Source: Defluviitaleaceae bacterium (GTDB taxonomy: Bacteria > Bacillota > Clostridia > Lachnospirales > WRAA01). From it: DNA of 59,524 bases. The notes beneath the pieces are model-generated. The model had not been told where the DNA came from. It did not search any database and saw only the letters and a list, made by a program, of their open reading frames with translations. A program made the position numbers and the translations under genes. Location: assembly GCA_009780015.1 (NCBI GenBank), contig WRAW01000004.1, forward strand, positions 1-59,524, read 5' to 3'. How positions within the stretch are numbered: position 1 is the stretch's first letter; every line of letters starts with the position of its first letter. This document shows positions 41,163-49,600 of this stretch, one piece after another.

Positions 41163-41816
41163 TTATTCCAGACAATACCCCGCCCCGCGCACAGTCTTTA
41201 TAATGTTCTCGGGCAGCTTCTGTCGCAAGTTCTTCATATGTGTCCAGACAGTTCCCTCGTCGCAGTCAAAATCGTAGCCCCACACGCGCGAAAGTATCAT
41301 TGCTGGCGAAAGCGTCCGCCCCTTGCTCTGCACAAGCAGCATAAGTATCTCGAACTCCTTGCGCGTAAGCGTGATCGGCGCGCCGTCGTACTCCGCGCGA
41401 AGCGCCTCGGGAAACAGCGCAAGCTTGTCGTGCCGCACCTCCTTGCTAAGAACGCCGCTCCGCCGCAAGAGCGCCTCGGATCGCATCACAAGTAGCTGTA
41501 TGTTAAACGGCTTCGTCACATAATCGTCGGCTTCGTTCGCAAACGCCTTGATCTGGCTCTCATCATCGGTCAGCGCGGTTATCATGAGCACGGGCGTGCT
41601 GTTCAGCTTGCGAAACTCGCGCAGCAGCTCGTGCCCGCCAAGCCCGGGCAGCATTATGTCCAGTATCACCAGATGATACGTCTTGTCATAAAACATCTCG
41701 AGCGCACGCGCCCCGTCCGCGCTTGTATCCACGGCATAGCCCGCCTGATTCAAATAATTCTTTATCATATCGCGAATGTGCTCGTTGTCCTCGACCACTA
41801 ATATCTGTATGTCCAT
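41163..41816 (-). CDS. OmpR/PhoB-type response regulator
   Basis: The 217-residue protein has a receiver domain (ILVVEDNEHIRDMIKNYL, phospho-acceptor Asp in HLVILDIMLPGLGGHE, Lys in DDYVTKPFNIQ) and a C-terminal winged helix (ITLTRKEFEILMLLVQSKG, VWGYDFDCDEGTVWTHMKNL). ATG 41816 follows AAGGGGG. Its own promoter has two 11-bp-spaced TGAA repeats like those before htrA, consistent with autoregulation and with htrA as a target. Confidence 0.92.
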   Translation of the reverse strand: MDIQILVVEDNEHIRDMIKNYLNQAGYAVDTSADGARALEMFYDKTYHLVILDIMLPGLGGHELLREFRKLNSTPVLMITALTDDESQIKAFANEADDYVTKPFNIQLLVMRSEALLRRSGVLSKEVRHDKLALFPEALRAEYDGAPITLTRKEFEILMLLVQSKGRTLSPAMILSRVWGYDFDCDEGTVWTHMKNLRQKLPENIIKTVRGAGYCLE

Positions 41817-41854
41817 TAGCGCCCCCTTACTGATTCAATGCCGCAATTGCCACA

Positions 41855-41886
41855 ATAATACCACGTCTTCATGAAGTTTACATGAA
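41855..41886 (-). promoter_or_regulatory. Regulator promoter with two 11-bp direct repeats
   Basis: TGAA at 41872 and 41883 sits in ATGAAGTTTACATGAATTTT, matching the htrA repeats. On the minus strand, TATTAT (41855-41860) follows the start of the last TTCA by 15 nt, the same distance as TATTCT before htrA. Confidence 0.65.
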
Positions 41887-41929
41887 TTTTAAACGCCCTA
41901 CGGCTAAAAATAACTTTGCCTAGGGCGTT

Positions 41930-42148
41930 TCATATTCGTTTAGGATTATCGGAGCGGCCTGTTAAATAATCAATACTTACGTCGAAATAGTCTGCCAGAG
42001 TGGTTAGACTTTTAATGTTCATGTCTCTTTTGTCGTACTCGTAGTTCTGATAAGCGTTAGTTGCTATCCCAAGGTAGTCAGCAATTTCTCTTTGCGTAAC
42101 ACGTTTTTCCAGCCGTAATTGTTTTAACCGCTCTCCAAATGTAGGCAC
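41930..42148 (-). CDS. Small XRE-family repressor (first of three)
   Basis: The 72-residue protein starts at GTG 42148, with CGGAGTG upstream; the frame extends to TTG 42166. It is nearly only a helix-turn-helix: FGERLKQLRLEKRVTQREIA, YLGIATNAYQNYEYDKRDMN and the end YFDVSIDYLTGRSD. The ending is shared with the next two proteins, showing they are paralogues. A CCATTA..TAATGG palindrome lies upstream. Confidence 0.78.
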   Translation of the reverse strand: MPTFGERLKQLRLEKRVTQREIADYLGIATNAYQNYEYDKRDMNIKSLTTLADYFDVSIDYLTGRSDNPKRI

Positions 42149-42189
42149 AAAATCACTCCGCTGCAAAAAATATTAAAACCTCCTTGATG

Positions 42190-42204
42190 CCATTAAAATA
42201 ATGG
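42190..42204. promoter_or_regulatory. Operator candidate for the first XRE gene
   Basis: CCATTA (42190-42195) and TAATGG (42199-42204) form a perfect palindrome with a 3-bp centre, 41 bp before the start codon at 42148 on the minus strand. Confidence 0.4.
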
Positions 42205-42233
42205 TGCATGATATAATCATCATATTGATAGCT

Positions 42234-42443
42234 TTAACGGGTGTCGGAGCGGCCTAGCAAGTAATCGGCGCTGACTTCAAAGTAGTCGGCGAACTTAGAT
42301 AAAACATCTGACGGCGGTAAACGCTCACCCGTTTCATACCTATAGTAAGCCATCACCGATATTCCAACAGCTTCCGCAACGTCTTTTTTAAGCAGTTTGT
42401 GTTCTGTTTGAAGTTGTATAAGGCGCTCACCAAACGAAGGCAT
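42234..42443 (-). CDS. Small XRE-family repressor (second of three)
   Basis: The 69-residue protein starts at ATG 42443 after AGGGGA. FGERLIQLQTEHKLLKKDVA and AVGISVMAYYRYETGERLP form the helix-turn-helix, and YFEVSADYLLGRSD is the common end. Upstream are three ATAACCnnnnGGTTAT-type sites (42487-42559), probably its own operator. Targets other than itself are not evident. Confidence 0.78.
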   Translation of the reverse strand: MPSFGERLIQLQTEHKLLKKDVAEAVGISVMAYYRYETGERLPPSDVLSKFADYFEVSADYLLGRSDTR

Positions 42444-42486
42444 AAACATCCCCTGAAAATATGAAAATATTATAAAAAGTATTGAC

Positions 42487-42559
42487 ATAACCGTTTGGAT
42501 ATGTTAACCTATCAACAACATATAACCAATCGGTTATGTTAACACACCCGAATGGTTAT
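42487..42559. promoter_or_regulatory. Three operator sites, consensus ATAACC N4 GGTTAT
   Basis: Sites at 42487-42502 (one mismatch in the right half), 42522-42537 (perfect) and 42544-42559 (left half weak). The first two are each followed by GTTAAC after TAT and lie 35 bp apart. They lie upstream of the second XRE gene. Confidence 0.6.
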
Positions 42560-42609
42560 GACACAACACTACCATACACCACCCCGAAAGTCAAGGAGAT
42601 AACTTTTAT

Positions 42610-42837
42610 TTATATGCGTTCAGAGTTGTCGGATCGGCCTACCAGATAGTCAAGAGATACATCGAAATAGTCAGAAATGGCGATGAGTGTGTCCGCCGTA
42701 GCTGAGCTTTGTGCGCTTTCCATCATGCTAATAGCCGATTTACCTTTGCCAAGAGCCTTTGCTAATATCTCTTGACTAATATTGCGGCTTGACCTCAATA
42801 ATTTAAGTCTTTCAGAAAAAACTTTTTTGTTAAGCAT
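42610..42837 (-). CDS. Small XRE-family repressor (third of three)
   Basis: The 75-residue protein starts at ATG 42837 after AAGAGG. FSERLKLLRSSRNISQEILA and KGKSAISMMESAQSS form the helix-turn-helix; YFDVSLDYLVGRSD is the common end. A 14-bp perfect inverted repeat (42856-42900) covers its promoter. It is divergent from the DUF6809-like gene at 42972, which may be its target. Confidence 0.78.
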   Translation of the reverse strand: MLNKKVFSERLKLLRSSRNISQEILAKALGKGKSAISMMESAQSSATADTLIAISDYFDVSLDYLVGRSDNSERI

Positions 42838-42855
42838 AAAAACCTCTTGACAAAA

Positions 42856-42900
42856 GTTCAATGGTATTGTACAATAACATTGTGTTCAATACCATTGAAC
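42856..42900. promoter_or_regulatory. Operator for the third XRE gene and divergent gene
   Basis: GTTCAATGGTATTG (42856-42869) and CAATACCATTGAAC (42887-42900) are exact reverse complements. The site lies between the third XRE gene and the gene at 42972 and could control both. Confidence 0.65.
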
Positions 42901-42971
42901 AAGACTATTTCTTTAGTTTATTTTAGCATGTCAAAATTCCAATGTCAATCAACGTCAAAAAGGATGGTTTT

Positions 42972-43250
42972 ATGAAAAATATTTTAGAAGAACTATACTT
43001 CGGGAGCATCGACAAAAATTTTGAACTATACGGTAATAATCCAGATTATGTCGAGTCTGCCCAGCTAAAAGAAATTAATCATGAGAAGCTGGTGGCCGCC
43101 CTGAACGAATCCGAAAAAGAACGGTTTGAAAAATATCTTGTCGCAGACAGGGATTTAAAGGAAATAGAGCAATACAACACCTTCACATATGCCTTCAAGC
43201 TTGGAGTCCTGCTTATGACGGAGGTTGTTGCCCTTCATTCAACCGACTGA
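42972..43250 (+). CDS. DUF6809-like small protein
   Basis: The 92-residue protein starts at ATG 42972 after AAAGGATGG. It begins KNILEELYFGSIDKNFELYG, has a charged helical middle (NESEKERFEKYLVADRDLKE) and ends with a hydrophobic helix (AFKLGVLLMTEVVAL). This pattern matches DUF6809, a small family of unknown function in Clostridia, often beside XRE regulators. It ends 38 bp inside the convergent GNAT gene. Confidence 0.6.
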   Translation: MKNILEELYFGSIDKNFELYGNNPDYVESAQLKEINHEKLVAALNESEKERFEKYLVADRDLKEIEQYNTFTYAFKLGVLLMTEVVALHSTD

Positions 43251-43725
43251 ACTCCATTTGATAGCAATAGAAATCTATATCGTACATAGATGTTTCACCG
43301 CATTTTGCAAATCCGTTTTTATCGTATAAAGCCAAGGCCGCGGCATTAGATTTGCTGACCGCCATCCTTATACCGTCGAAGCCCCTTGCTTTCACGGAGT
43401 CTATTACGTTTTGCAGAATTATTGTTCCGATTCCTTGCTGCTTCATCGTGGGAATAACGGCTAGTCTTGACAGTTCACAAGGGTTTTTCAGCGCCCATTG
43501 CAAATTATCCAATTCGCTTTCCCGCCCTGCCGTAGCGACAGCAATTATTTTGTCATCATCTTTTAAAATGTACAGCGACTCATTCTCTATATCCGATTTT
43601 GCCGTTTCATTATTGGGATAATACACATTCCAGGCACACCCCGGCGTACCTATCTGGCTATGATATAAATCAAGAATTTCTGGAATATCGTCATGACACG
43701 CTAACGAAAAATTGTATGATCTCAT
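43213..43725 (-). CDS. GNAT-family N-acetyltransferase
   Basis: The 170-residue protein has a GNAT fold: LACHDDIPEILDLYHSQI at the start, IAVATAGRESELDNLQWA, ELSRLAVIPTMKQQGIGTII as the acetyl-CoA loop (QxxGxG type), and SNAAALALYDKNGFAKCGET. The substrate is unknown. It lies between the XRE group and the polyol locus, convergent with the DUF6809-like gene. Confidence 0.85.
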   Translation of the reverse strand: MRSYNFSLACHDDIPEILDLYHSQIGTPGCAWNVYYPNNETAKSDIENESLYILKDDDKIIAVATAGRESELDNLQWALKNPCELSRLAVIPTMKQQGIGTIILQNVIDSVKARGFDGIRMAVSKSNAAALALYDKNGFAKCGETSMYDIDFYCYQMEFSRLNEGQQPPS

Positions 43726-43757
43726 TTCAACCCAACTTTCTGATAAATAGTATATTA

Positions 43758-44459
43758 CTAATCTCGGCTTCTTTGCCCATAATACGCGTTTGCGCCATGT
43801 TTTCTAAGGTAATGTTTGTCAAGCAGGCTTTGCTGCATTGGCTTGATCCGGGGATTGAGCATTATGGTATGATACGCCGTCATTGAAATTTCCTCAAGCA
43901 CAACCGCGTTATGAACGGCGTCCATGGCGCTTTTTCCCCAGACGAAGGGCCCGTGGCTGTATACGACAGCCGCCGGCATGTGGTTCGGGTCAATACCGCC
44001 CAAGCGTTCGATTATCAATTTGCCGGTTTCTTGTTCATAATCGCCGTTTATTTCAGCCTCGGTCATTTTACGCGTACAGGGTATCTCGTTATAGAAATAA
44101 TCCGCGTGGGTCGTGCCCAAGGCAGGTATGTCCATACCTGCCTGCGCAAAAATCGTCGCCCATCGGCTGTGGGTGTGCACAACCCCGCCCAAGCTCGGGA
44201 ACGCCTTATAAAGCGCGATATGTGTCGGCGTATCGGACGACGGATTAAGCCTGCTCTCAACGCTCCGGCCGCTCGCGATATCGACGACGACCATATCATC
44301 CGCGCTCATAGCGTCATACTCCACTCCCGAGGGCTTGATAACGATCAAACCCTCTTCACGGTCGATTCCTGAGACATTTCCCCATGTAAATGTTACCAAT
44401 CCATATTTCGGAAGCAGCAGGTTCGCTTCGAGCACCTGTTTTTTTAGTTGTTCCAGCAT
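43758..44459 (-). CDS. araD: L-ribulose-5-phosphate 4-epimerase
   Basis: The 233-residue protein belongs to the class II aldolase/adducin fold. [23 protein letters not shown] binds phosphate; the zinc site is [16 protein letters not shown] with a later His in [28 protein letters not shown] is typical of AraD. It converts L-ribulose 5-phosphate into D-xylulose 5-phosphate. ATG 44459 follows GAGGAG. It follows the FGGY kinase gene by 14 bp, giving a two-gene unit that could use L-ribulose; no arabinose isomerase is in the window. Confidence 0.9.
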   Translation of the reverse strand: MLEQLKKQVLEANLLLPKYGLVTFTWGNVSGIDREEGLIVIKPSGVEYDAMSADDMVVVDIASGRSVESRLNPSSDTPTHIALYKAFPSLGGVVHTHSRWATIFAQAGMDIPALGTTHADYFYNEIPCTRKMTEAEINGDYEQETGKLIIERLGGIDPNHMPAAVVYSHGPFVWGKSAMDAVHNAVVLEEISMTAYHTIMLNPRIKPMQQSLLDKHYLRKHGANAYYGQRSRD

Positions 44460-44473
44460 AATTGGCTCCTCAT

Positions 44474-46048
44474 TTATCTCAAGTATGAGACGGCGGCGTG
44501 TTCGATTTTGAAACCTTGCACGTACCGTTCCATAAATGTGTTGAAACCCCGTACATCTTCGGCATCAGGCTCTATACGCGATCCTTTGCTGTTTGAGAAT
44601 ACCTTTCGCGAAAGGAAGTCTTCCAGCGTTTTGTACTCCGCCCTTTGATCCAAATAGGCCGCCAAAAGCGCGCCTCCCCAAGCTCCGCCGTCGCCCGCGG
44701 ACTCCATTACGGCCACGGGCACATTAAGCGCCGCCGCCAAAATCCGCTGCCCGACGCCCTTTGTTTTGAACAAGCCGCCGTGCCCAAGCAGAATATCCAG
44801 CCGGACATTCTCCTTTTCCGTTAAAATGTCCATGCCAAGCCTCAATGTCGCGACGGATGAACACAACAGAACTCGCATGAAGTTTGCCAGGTTAAGGCGG
44901 CTTCCGGCAGTACGCGCGACCAGCGGGCGGCCTTCCTCAAATCCTGTCGTATGTTCTCCTGAAAGATAGTTGTACGACAGCAATCCGCCGCAGTCGGCGT
45001 CTCCTTCCAGCGCCTTGTTGAATAAGGCGTTGTACATCTCCGCTTTTCCGGTGTCGGCGCCCATTAGTTCATGCGCCTCGCGAAATAGGCCGATCCACGC
45101 GTCCAAGTCGGATGAACAGTTGTTGCAATGCACCATCGCCACCGGCTTTCCCGTGGGCGTAGTCACCATGTCAATTTCAGGATAGACCTTTGACAACGCT
45201 CTTTCCAGCACAATCATGGCGAATATGGATGTTCCCGCCGAAACATTTCCCGCGCGCTCCGCCACGCTGTTAGTCGCGACCATGCCGGTTCCGGCGTCGC
45301 CTTCCGGCGGACATAGCGGAATTCCGGGCTTTAGCGCACCGGAAGCGTCAAGCAGCTTTGCGCCTTCCGCAGTCAGCGCGCCCGCGTTTTCTCCCGCGGC
45401 CAGTACGCGGGGCAGGATGTCGGCCAGCTTCCAGTCAAAGCCCCGATCCGCGACAAGGCCGTCAAATTCGCCTAATATACGCGCGTCATAATCATTTGTC
45501 GCACTGTCAATTGGGAACATGCCCGACGCGTCTCCTACGCCAAGCACCCTTTCTCCGGTCAGCTTGTAGTGCACATAACCGGCCAAAGTAGTCATAAACG
45601 CGATATCCTTGACGTGCTGCCGTTCATCCAGTATTGCCTGACATACATGGGCGACGCTCCAGCGCTGAGGGATGTTAAAGCCGAACTTCTCCGTCAGAAT
45701 GACCGTAGCTTTTTCTGTGCTTGTGTTTCGCCACGTGCGGAACTCGGCAAGCTGATTGTCGTCCTTGTCAAACGGCAAGTAACCGTGCATCATAGCGGAA
45801 ACGCTTATGCCGCAGATATGTTCAAGAGGTTCGCCGTACCTTGCGCCGTAGTCTTCGGAAAGAGATTTATAGCTTGCCTGCGCCCCCGCCCATACGTCGT
45901 CGAGGTGATAAGTCCATACTCCGTCTTCAAAGCGGTTTTCCCAATCGAAGCCGCCGGACGCAACCGGGTTGCAATCATCGTCTATGAGAACCGCCTTTAT
46001 ACGTGTAGAGCCAAACTCAATACCGAGGAACAGTTTTCTTTTCTCCAT
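44474..46048 (-). CDS. FGGY-family carbohydrate kinase, L-ribulokinase/xylulokinase-like
   Basis: The 524-residue protein starts at ATG 46048 after [27 protein letters not shown] is the first ATP-site motif; [37 protein letters not shown] and [13 protein letters not shown] follow. The overall pattern resembles the alternative ribulokinases annotated as xylulose kinase in arabinose loci of Bacteroides and Clostridia rather than classical AraB. Together with araD it should phosphorylate L-ribulose. The unit is separated from the tetritol genes by a terminator and a repeat element, so it may be transcribed apart. Confidence 0.82.
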   Translation of the reverse strand: MEKRKLFLGIEFGSTRIKAVLIDDDCNPVASGGFDWENRFEDGVWTYHLDDVWAGAQASYKSLSEDYGARYGEPLEHICGISVSAMMHGYLPFDKDDNQLAEFRTWRNTSTEKATVILTEKFGFNIPQRWSVAHVCQAILDERQHVKDIAFMTTLAGYVHYKLTGERVLGVGDASGMFPIDSATNDYDARILGEFDGLVADRGFDWKLADILPRVLAAGENAGALTAEGAKLLDASGALKPGIPLCPPEGDAGTGMVATNSVAERAGNVSAGTSIFAMIVLERALSKVYPEIDMVTTPTGKPVAMVHCNNCSSDLDAWIGLFREAHELMGADTGKAEMYNALFNKALEGDADCGGLLSYNYLSGEHTTGFEEGRPLVARTAGSRLNLANFMRVLLCSSVATLRLGMDILTEKENVRLDILLGHGGLFKTKGVGQRILAAALNVPVAVMESAGDGGAWGGALLAAYLDQRAEYKTLEDFLSRKVFSNSKGSRIEPDAEDVRGFNTFMERYVQGFKIEHAAVSYLR

Positions 46049-46075
46049 GTCACGCCACCTCTCGTCCATAATATA

Positions 46076-46235
46076 TAGCTGATCCGGTTGAAAACCATCC
46101 CATCAGGCTTGTCTTTTTTGTGCAATACGTCGTCAGTTCCGCCTAGCGTGCCTATAGGCACGCGTCGTTGTCACTTCCTAGTCTTGCGCAAAAAATCCTG
46201 CGCCTGACAGCAACGGTTTTCAACCGGAACAGCTA
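46076..46235. repeat. Inverted-repeat element with TAGCTG ends
   Basis: TAGCTGATCCGGTTGAAAACC (46076-46096) and its reverse complement with one mismatch bound 160 bp, TA at each end. Arms TGTCTTTTTTGTGCAA and TTGCGCAAAAAATCCTGCG pair. A perfect palindrome GCGTGCCTATAGGCACGC (46146-46163) lies at the centre, in the place of the GCGTACC stems of type A. It lies upstream of the FGGY kinase. Confidence 0.85.
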
Positions 46236-46251
46236 TAGTAATATAATATAA

Positions 46252-46303
46252 TAAAAAGAGGTCTGCCGCAAGTCCACAAACAAAATAGCTGCGACAGCCT
46301 CCT
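46252..46303 (-). terminator. Terminator after rpiB
   Basis: On the minus strand GGAGGCTGTCGCA pairs with TGCGGCAGACCTC (bulges of one base), followed by TTTTTATTATA. It ends the tetritol operon before the FGGY kinase gene. Confidence 0.7.
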
Positions 46304-46345
46304 TACTCAAGTGAAAAATATTTACCCTACGGCGGGTTAGCTGCA

Positions 46346-46804
46346 TTACCTCATTACTTTTGACTCAATATCACAGATTTCTTGTATCTTTGGGGTGGAT
46401 GATCCGTCCACATATTCTAGCCGTATCCATTCCTTGGCGATTTTTTTCGCAAGCTCAATCCCAATTACCCGCTCCCCCATACAGAGGACGTTTGCGTTGT
46501 TGCTGAGGATGGAACGTTCCGCCGAAAAACTGTCGTGACAAACCGCCGCCCGTATGCCCCGGAATTTGTTGGCCGTCATTGCCATACCGATCCCGGTACC
46601 GCAGACCAGTATCCCCCGTTTTTCAAAACCGCTGTCTATTATGGATCGACAGACTCGAGAAGCTACCGTGGGATAGTTGATGGGGTCGTCAGGGCTGTCG
46701 CAGCCCATATTTTCCACCACCATGCCCTGTTCTTCCAGGAGGGACGCAAGAGCGTCCTTCATGCGTACAGCCGCGTTATCACAGCCGATTACAAAGGTAC
46801 GCAC
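46346..46804 (-). CDS. RpiB/LacAB-family sugar-phosphate isomerase
   Basis: The 152-residue protein starts at GTG 46804. The active-site Cys loop is ILVCGTGIGMAMTANKFRGI, followed by AAVCHDSFSAERS and ANVLCMGERVIG. The usual DH near residue 9 is DN here (FVIGCDNAAVRMK). With DhaK, DhaL and a tetritol dehydrogenase in one operon, the best guess is isomerisation of erythrulose 4-phosphate to erythrose 4-phosphate (DerI type) rather than ribose 5-phosphate. Gap to dhaL is 4 bp. Confidence 0.8.
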   Translation of the reverse strand: MRTFVIGCDNAAVRMKDALASLLEEQGMVVENMGCDSPDDPINYPTVASRVCRSIIDSGFEKRGILVCGTGIGMAMTANKFRGIRAAVCHDSFSAERSILSNNANVLCMGERVIGIELAKKIAKEWIRLEYVDGSSTPKIQEICDIESKVMR

Positions 46805-46808
46805 GGGC

Positions 46809-47447
46809 CTACACCCCCATTTCCAAAATGCCGTCAGCCATTGCGTTCAGGAGGACAGCGCATGACACGGCTCCCGCATCCAGCACCCCGCGGGATCTCT
46901 CACCCAGCCTGCTGGATCGCCCATATTTTGCCACAAGCTCCTTTGTGGACTGACAACCCGCGTCCGCGGCGGCCTTCATTTGCTCTAAGGCGTCGGCCAG
47001 ACCCGCGCCTTCCGCCTCCGCCTTGCGCAAGGCGTCCATAGCGGGGGAGATGGTGTCTACCAATGTTTTGTCCCCAACCTTGGCGTCCACAATATCGCAC
47101 AATTCACGCAGCCCAGCGTCCAGCATAGCGGCTATTTCGGCCGTACCAATTTCCTCAAAGCGCCCGCCGGCTTCGCCCATGCCGGTAAACACCGCGCCGT
47201 AAATCGGCCCCATAGAGCCTCCGATCTCGCCAAGTAGCAACTCCCCCAGCGCCGAAAGCCCGACTGTGAAGGAAATGCCCCTTGCCGCAATGCGTTCACC
47301 GAACACGGTAAAACCCTTGTTCATGTTCATACCATGATCGCCGTCGCCAATCAGTCCGTCTATCTCACTTAAATATGCCTTGTTCTCTTGTATCGCCGCA
47401 ACCATGCGCAGCAGTACGGGTTTCCCCTTTGAGTTTTGAAATGCCAT
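46809..47447 (-). CDS. dhaL: DhaL-type kinase subunit
   Basis: The 212-residue protein is the ATP/ADP-binding helical barrel subunit of dihydroxyacetone-type kinases. Mg ligands are in LIGDGDHGMNMNKGF; GGSMGPIYGAVFTG and RGVLDAGAVSCAVLLNAM are family motifs. It works with DhaK. No DhaM is in the window, so either ATP is used directly or a PTS partner is elsewhere. ATG 47447 follows AGGAG. Confidence 0.9.
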   Translation of the reverse strand: MAFQNSKGKPVLLRMVAAIQENKAYLSEIDGLIGDGDHGMNMNKGFTVFGERIAARGISFTVGLSALGELLLGEIGGSMGPIYGAVFTGMGEAGGRFEEIGTAEIAAMLDAGLRELCDIVDAKVGDKTLVDTISPAMDALRKAEAEGAGLADALEQMKAAADAGCQSTKELVAKYGRSSRLGERSRGVLDAGAVSCAVLLNAMADGILEMGV

Positions 47448-47456
47448 CCGCCGCTC

Positions 47457-48452
47457 CTATTTCTGCTTCATGCCGACACTGCGGCAAGGCGTATCGATAA
47501 GTGTTTTCAGCTCGTCGTCAAGCTTCATAACCGTAAGCGTAACACCCATCATCTCCAATGACGTGAAATAATTTCCGACATAGCTGCGATGCACCCGGAT
47601 ACCCTGCCCCGAAAGCAGACGCTCGACCTCGTCATACAGCACATACAGCTCCATCACAGGCGTAGCGCCAAGCCCGGAGATAAGAACAACCACTTCATCC
47701 CCACTTACAAAGGGATAATCAGGGACGACTACGTCAACCATCCGCTTCGCCATATCGCCAGCTTTTTCAAGCTGACAGATTTCAATACCGGGCTCTCCGT
47801 GATGCCCTATACCGACTTCCATCGTACCCAGCTTGACCTCGAAGTTCGGGTGTCCCACAGCGGGCAATGTACATGGAGTCAGGCCAATACCCACGCTTCG
47901 GCAGTTGTCAATTGCCTTTTGCGCGGCGGCAATGACCTCGCCCAGCGGGGCGCCGCCCGCGGCTTTTGCGCCCCCCACCTTCCACATCAGGATTTCTCCC
48001 GCCACGCCGCGGCGGTTTTCCGGCTGATCTTTCGGGGCGGAGGGTACGTCGTCGTTGGCGACCACCGTTTTCACCTCGATGCCCTCTTTTGCAGCCATTT
48101 TAGCCGCCATTTTGACATTCATGTTGTCGCCGGAATAGTTGCCGTAAAGGCAGGCCACGCCCTTCCCCCGATCCGCCGCCCGGAAAGCGTCCAGGAACGC
48201 CGCTGCGGTCGGTGAGGAAAAAATCTCCCCAATCGCGACCGCGTCACATAGATTTTCGCCGACATATCCCACAAAGGCGGGTTCGTGTCCGCTGCCGCCG
48301 CCGGTTACAACGCCCACGCAGTCCGGCCGCATATGGGCGCTTTTGACGACACGGGAATTTTCGGTCAAGCTCAATATATCGCCGTGCACCTTAACCAGAC
48401 CTTGGACAAACTCATCCACAACAAAGTCCGGGTTATTCAATATTCTCTGCAT
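47457..48452 (-). CDS. dhaK: DhaK-type ketose kinase, substrate-binding subunit
   Basis: The 331-residue protein binds a short ketose covalently through the His in VGIGHHGEPGIE. Other motifs are GVVTGGGSGHEPAFVGYVG, LYGNYSGDNMNVKMA and GLTPCTLPAVG. It is encoded just before dhaL. In this operon, next to a tetritol dehydrogenase, erythrulose is as likely a substrate as dihydroxyacetone. ATG 48452 follows AAGGAG. Confidence 0.9.
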   Translation of the reverse strand: MQRILNNPDFVVDEFVQGLVKVHGDILSLTENSRVVKSAHMRPDCVGVVTGGGSGHEPAFVGYVGENLCDAVAIGEIFSSPTAAAFLDAFRAADRGKGVACLYGNYSGDNMNVKMAAKMAAKEGIEVKTVVANDDVPSAPKDQPENRRGVAGEILMWKVGGAKAAGGAPLGEVIAAAQKAIDNCRSVGIGLTPCTLPAVGHPNFEVKLGTMEVGIGHHGEPGIEICQLEKAGDMAKRMVDVVVPDYPFVSGDEVVVLISGLGATPVMELYVLYDEVERLLSGQGIRVHRSYVGNYFTSLEMMGVTLTVMKLDDELKTLIDTPCRSVGMKQK

Positions 48453-48479
48453 AACACAACTCCTTAATTGCGGATTTTC

Positions 48480-49553
48480 TTAGAAGGTAATCGCTACCTT
48501 TATATCTCCATGCTTACCGCCGGCATAATCAAACGCTTCCTCCCATTTATCCAGCGGGAAGGACTTTGTGACCATACCGCTTGTTTTGAGGTTGCCGTTG
48601 GCAATGTTCTCAATAACAAAGGGGAAACAATACGGGGAAAGGTGAGCTCCAAGCACATCTAATTCCTTGCGGTCGCCAATTATAGACCAATCCACGGTAG
48701 TGGCCTCGGAAAACACGGAAAACTCTACATAGCGGCCCAGTTTACGGATCATGGTCAGACCCGTCACAACCGCCGGAGGATATCCCGTAGCGTTAATGTA
48801 CACATCACATCCGTATCCGCCGGTAAGCTCCTTCACCCTTGCTATTACATCTTCCTTGCCGGGGTTCATTACGATGTCCGCCCCAAACTCTTTCGCTTTT
48901 TCAAGACGCGATTCAATCATGTCAAGCACAATCAGCTTGGCTGGGTTTCTCATATGAGCGTATGTAATCATACCCAGACCCAACGTGCCCGAACCTGCTA
49001 TGACCACTACGTCGTCAGACTGTATATTGGCGCGGTCTACCGCGTGTTTGGCGCAGCCATAAGGCTCTATCATAAGCGCCGCGCCCATGGGAAGGTCTTT
49101 AGGCACTTTGTGTATGACCGAATATTTGGGATAGCGTACATATTCCGCCATTCCGCCGTTGTTGGCCGCTTGGAATCCGAATATGCCGTGAGGTTCACAC
49201 ATCCAATACTTTCCTGTTGTGCAAAAACGACATTCCCCGCACGGCGCGATCTGGTCCGCGGTAACTCTATCGCCAATGGCAACGCCTTTTATATTTTCGC
49301 CGACAGCCGCTACAATTCCATAGAATTCATGCCCGGGTATAAACGGCGGCTTGACCCAGGACGGCTGTACATCATCCCCCCAAAACATGGCCGCTTCGCC
49401 CTTGCACTTCAAGTCTCCGGCGCAAATGCCGCAAGCTTCGGTTTTGATTATGACATCGTCCGGGCCGCAGGTTGGCGTGGGATAATTTTCCTCCAGGCGA
49501 TATTCGCCTTTTCCGTACGACACAAGAGCCTTCATTGTTTTTGGAACGCTCAT
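48480..49553 (-). CDS. Zinc-type MDR dehydrogenase, erythritol/L-threitol dehydrogenase-like
   Basis: The 357-residue protein is a medium-chain alcohol dehydrogenase. Catalytic zinc ligands are in ACGICAGDLKCKG and IPGHEFYGIV; structural zinc is CGECRFCTTGKYWMC; the NAD site is VVIAGSGTLGLGM. The start SVPKTMKALV, FWGDD and the end pattern VDWSIIGDRKELDVLGAHLS closely recall characterised erythritol/L-threitol dehydrogenases (EltD, as I remember them). It would oxidise the tetritol to erythrulose. Confidence 0.75.
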   Translation of the reverse strand: MSVPKTMKALVSYGKGEYRLEENYPTPTCGPDDVIIKTEACGICAGDLKCKGEAAMFWGDDVQPSWVKPPFIPGHEFYGIVAAVGENIKGVAIGDRVTADQIAPCGECRFCTTGKYWMCEPHGIFGFQAANNGGMAEYVRYPKYSVIHKVPKDLPMGAALMIEPYGCAKHAVDRANIQSDDVVVIAGSGTLGLGMITYAHMRNPAKLIVLDMIESRLEKAKEFGADIVMNPGKEDVIARVKELTGGYGCDVYINATGYPPAVVTGLTMIRKLGRYVEFSVFSEATTVDWSIIGDRKELDVLGAHLSPYCFPFVIENIANGNLKTSGMVTKSFPLDKWEEAFDYAGGKHGDIKVAITF

Positions 49554-49600
49554 TTACATTCACAACCTTTCTATAAAGTTATATTCAGTCGATGGATACA

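Noticed and set aside
40248..41495. Plus-strand frame of 415 codons
   Set aside because: Antisense to the sensor kinase and response regulator genes, which show all catalytic motifs; the frame is His/Arg-rich as expected for a shadow.
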